A stretch of 64,000 bases of DNA from Melioribacteraceae bacterium (GTDB lineage Bacteria; Bacteroidota; Ignavibacteria; Ignavibacteriales; Melioribacteraceae). Shown here one piece after another: positions 63,937 to 64,000 of the stretch. Every line of letters starts with the position of its first letter. Position 1 is the first letter of the stretch. The stretch is from the NCBI GenBank assembly GCA_021739765.1, contig JAIPBD010000006.1:62001-126000 (forward strand), in the 5' to 3' direction. Under the pieces are notes generated by a model. It was not told the origin of the DNA and ran no database searches. It saw only the letters and a list, made by a program, of their open reading frames with translations. A program made the translations under genes and the position numbers.

Positions 63937-64000
63937 ATGTTTTCAAAAGCAATAGTTCGGAAGCCATCTCGCAGTTTTGAGAACGGGATTACCAGTGTGG
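63937..64000 (+). CDS. Dimethylarginine dimethylaminohydrolase (DDAH)-like, 5' end only
   Basis: The ATG at 63937 has AAGGA 7 nt upstream. Only 21 codons are inside the window: MFSKAIVRKPSRSFENGITS. The opening M-F-x-K-A-I-V-R-x-P and N-G-x-T are typical of DDAH (guanidino-group-modifying amidinotransferase superfamily, hydrolysing dimethylarginine to citrulline). Active site residues lie outside. The call rests on the N-terminus alone. Confidence 0.55.
   Translation, partial: MFSKAIVRKPSRSFENGITSV

Overview
The window reads as chromosome of an Ignavibacteria-like member of the Bacteroidota/Chlorobi group. The evidence is A+T-rich Gram-negative sequence, type IX secretion (T9SS) C-terminal sorting tails of the NYPNPFNPSTTI type, a very large C25 (PorU/gingipain-type) protease, sensors built from propeller repeats plus a Y_Y_Y domain, and many lipobox lipoproteins. 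This placement is inferred from gene content; no rRNA or tRNA gene is visible.

Layout. 1-9641: envelope and secreted functions. These are plsY (cut by the window start), a YkuD-type transpeptidase, a MORN/TonB-C protein, an odd thioredoxin, an M49-like lipoprotein peptidase, a pentapeptide-like surface-repeat protein, a DUF6600 protein with a possible sigma-54 promoter, and an M28 peptidase. 9681-15070: a compact integrated element. It carries a tyrosine integrase, an unknown helical protein, an excisionase-like HTH protein behind an SD-sequestering hairpin, a rolling-circle (HUH) replication protein, and a terminal ATPase + TOPRIM-like pair that looks like defence cargo. It may have inserted at the terminator of rpmB. 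15112-27811: rpmB, ferritin, a T9SS-tailed GH18 protein, an NhaC-type antiporter, an M14 peptidase, a glycine-betaine/choline-type ABC importer with a substrate-binding/permease fusion, ergothioneine genes egtB-egtD, a cyclic-nucleotide-gated K+ channel, mtgA and a small SET protein.

28411-40529: a signalling cluster. It holds a transmembrane Ser/Thr kinase with a very large extracytoplasmic propeller/VCBS sensor, a GAF sigma-54 activator, an RsbW-like kinase, a STAS antagonist, a GAF-PP2C phosphatase and a 1252-residue propeller/Y_Y_Y/PP2C receptor. Between the activator and the rsb-like genes are two copies of an 18-bp inverted repeat (TGTYG-N8-CRACA), a sigma-54-like promoter, and a strong intrinsic terminator about 20 nt past the predicted start site. 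Together these suggest a short sigma-54-dependent RNA or an attenuator.

40594-54884: a PfkB kinase and YiaK-like dehydrogenase, a CcmE-like protein, rsgA, an ATP-grasp enzyme, a TPR / DUF4292 / EnvC-like envelope operon, and a surface-glycan set (methyltransferase, flippase, GT4, GT9, and convergent GT4 and WecG/TagA-type transferase). 55085-64000: the T9SS PorU/PorU2-like protease, an outer-membrane barrel, a GH5 lipoprotein, an AEC transporter and the first codons of a DDAH-like gene.

The best candidates for something undescribed are (i) the integrated rolling-circle element with its RNA-switch-like excisionase leader and ATPase/TOPRIM pair, and (ii) the sigma-54/partner-switching cluster with its enhancer pair and early terminator. 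No intergenic stretch exceeds 300 bases, and no CRISPR array or insertion sequence was seen. All functions are read from motifs; no database search was run.
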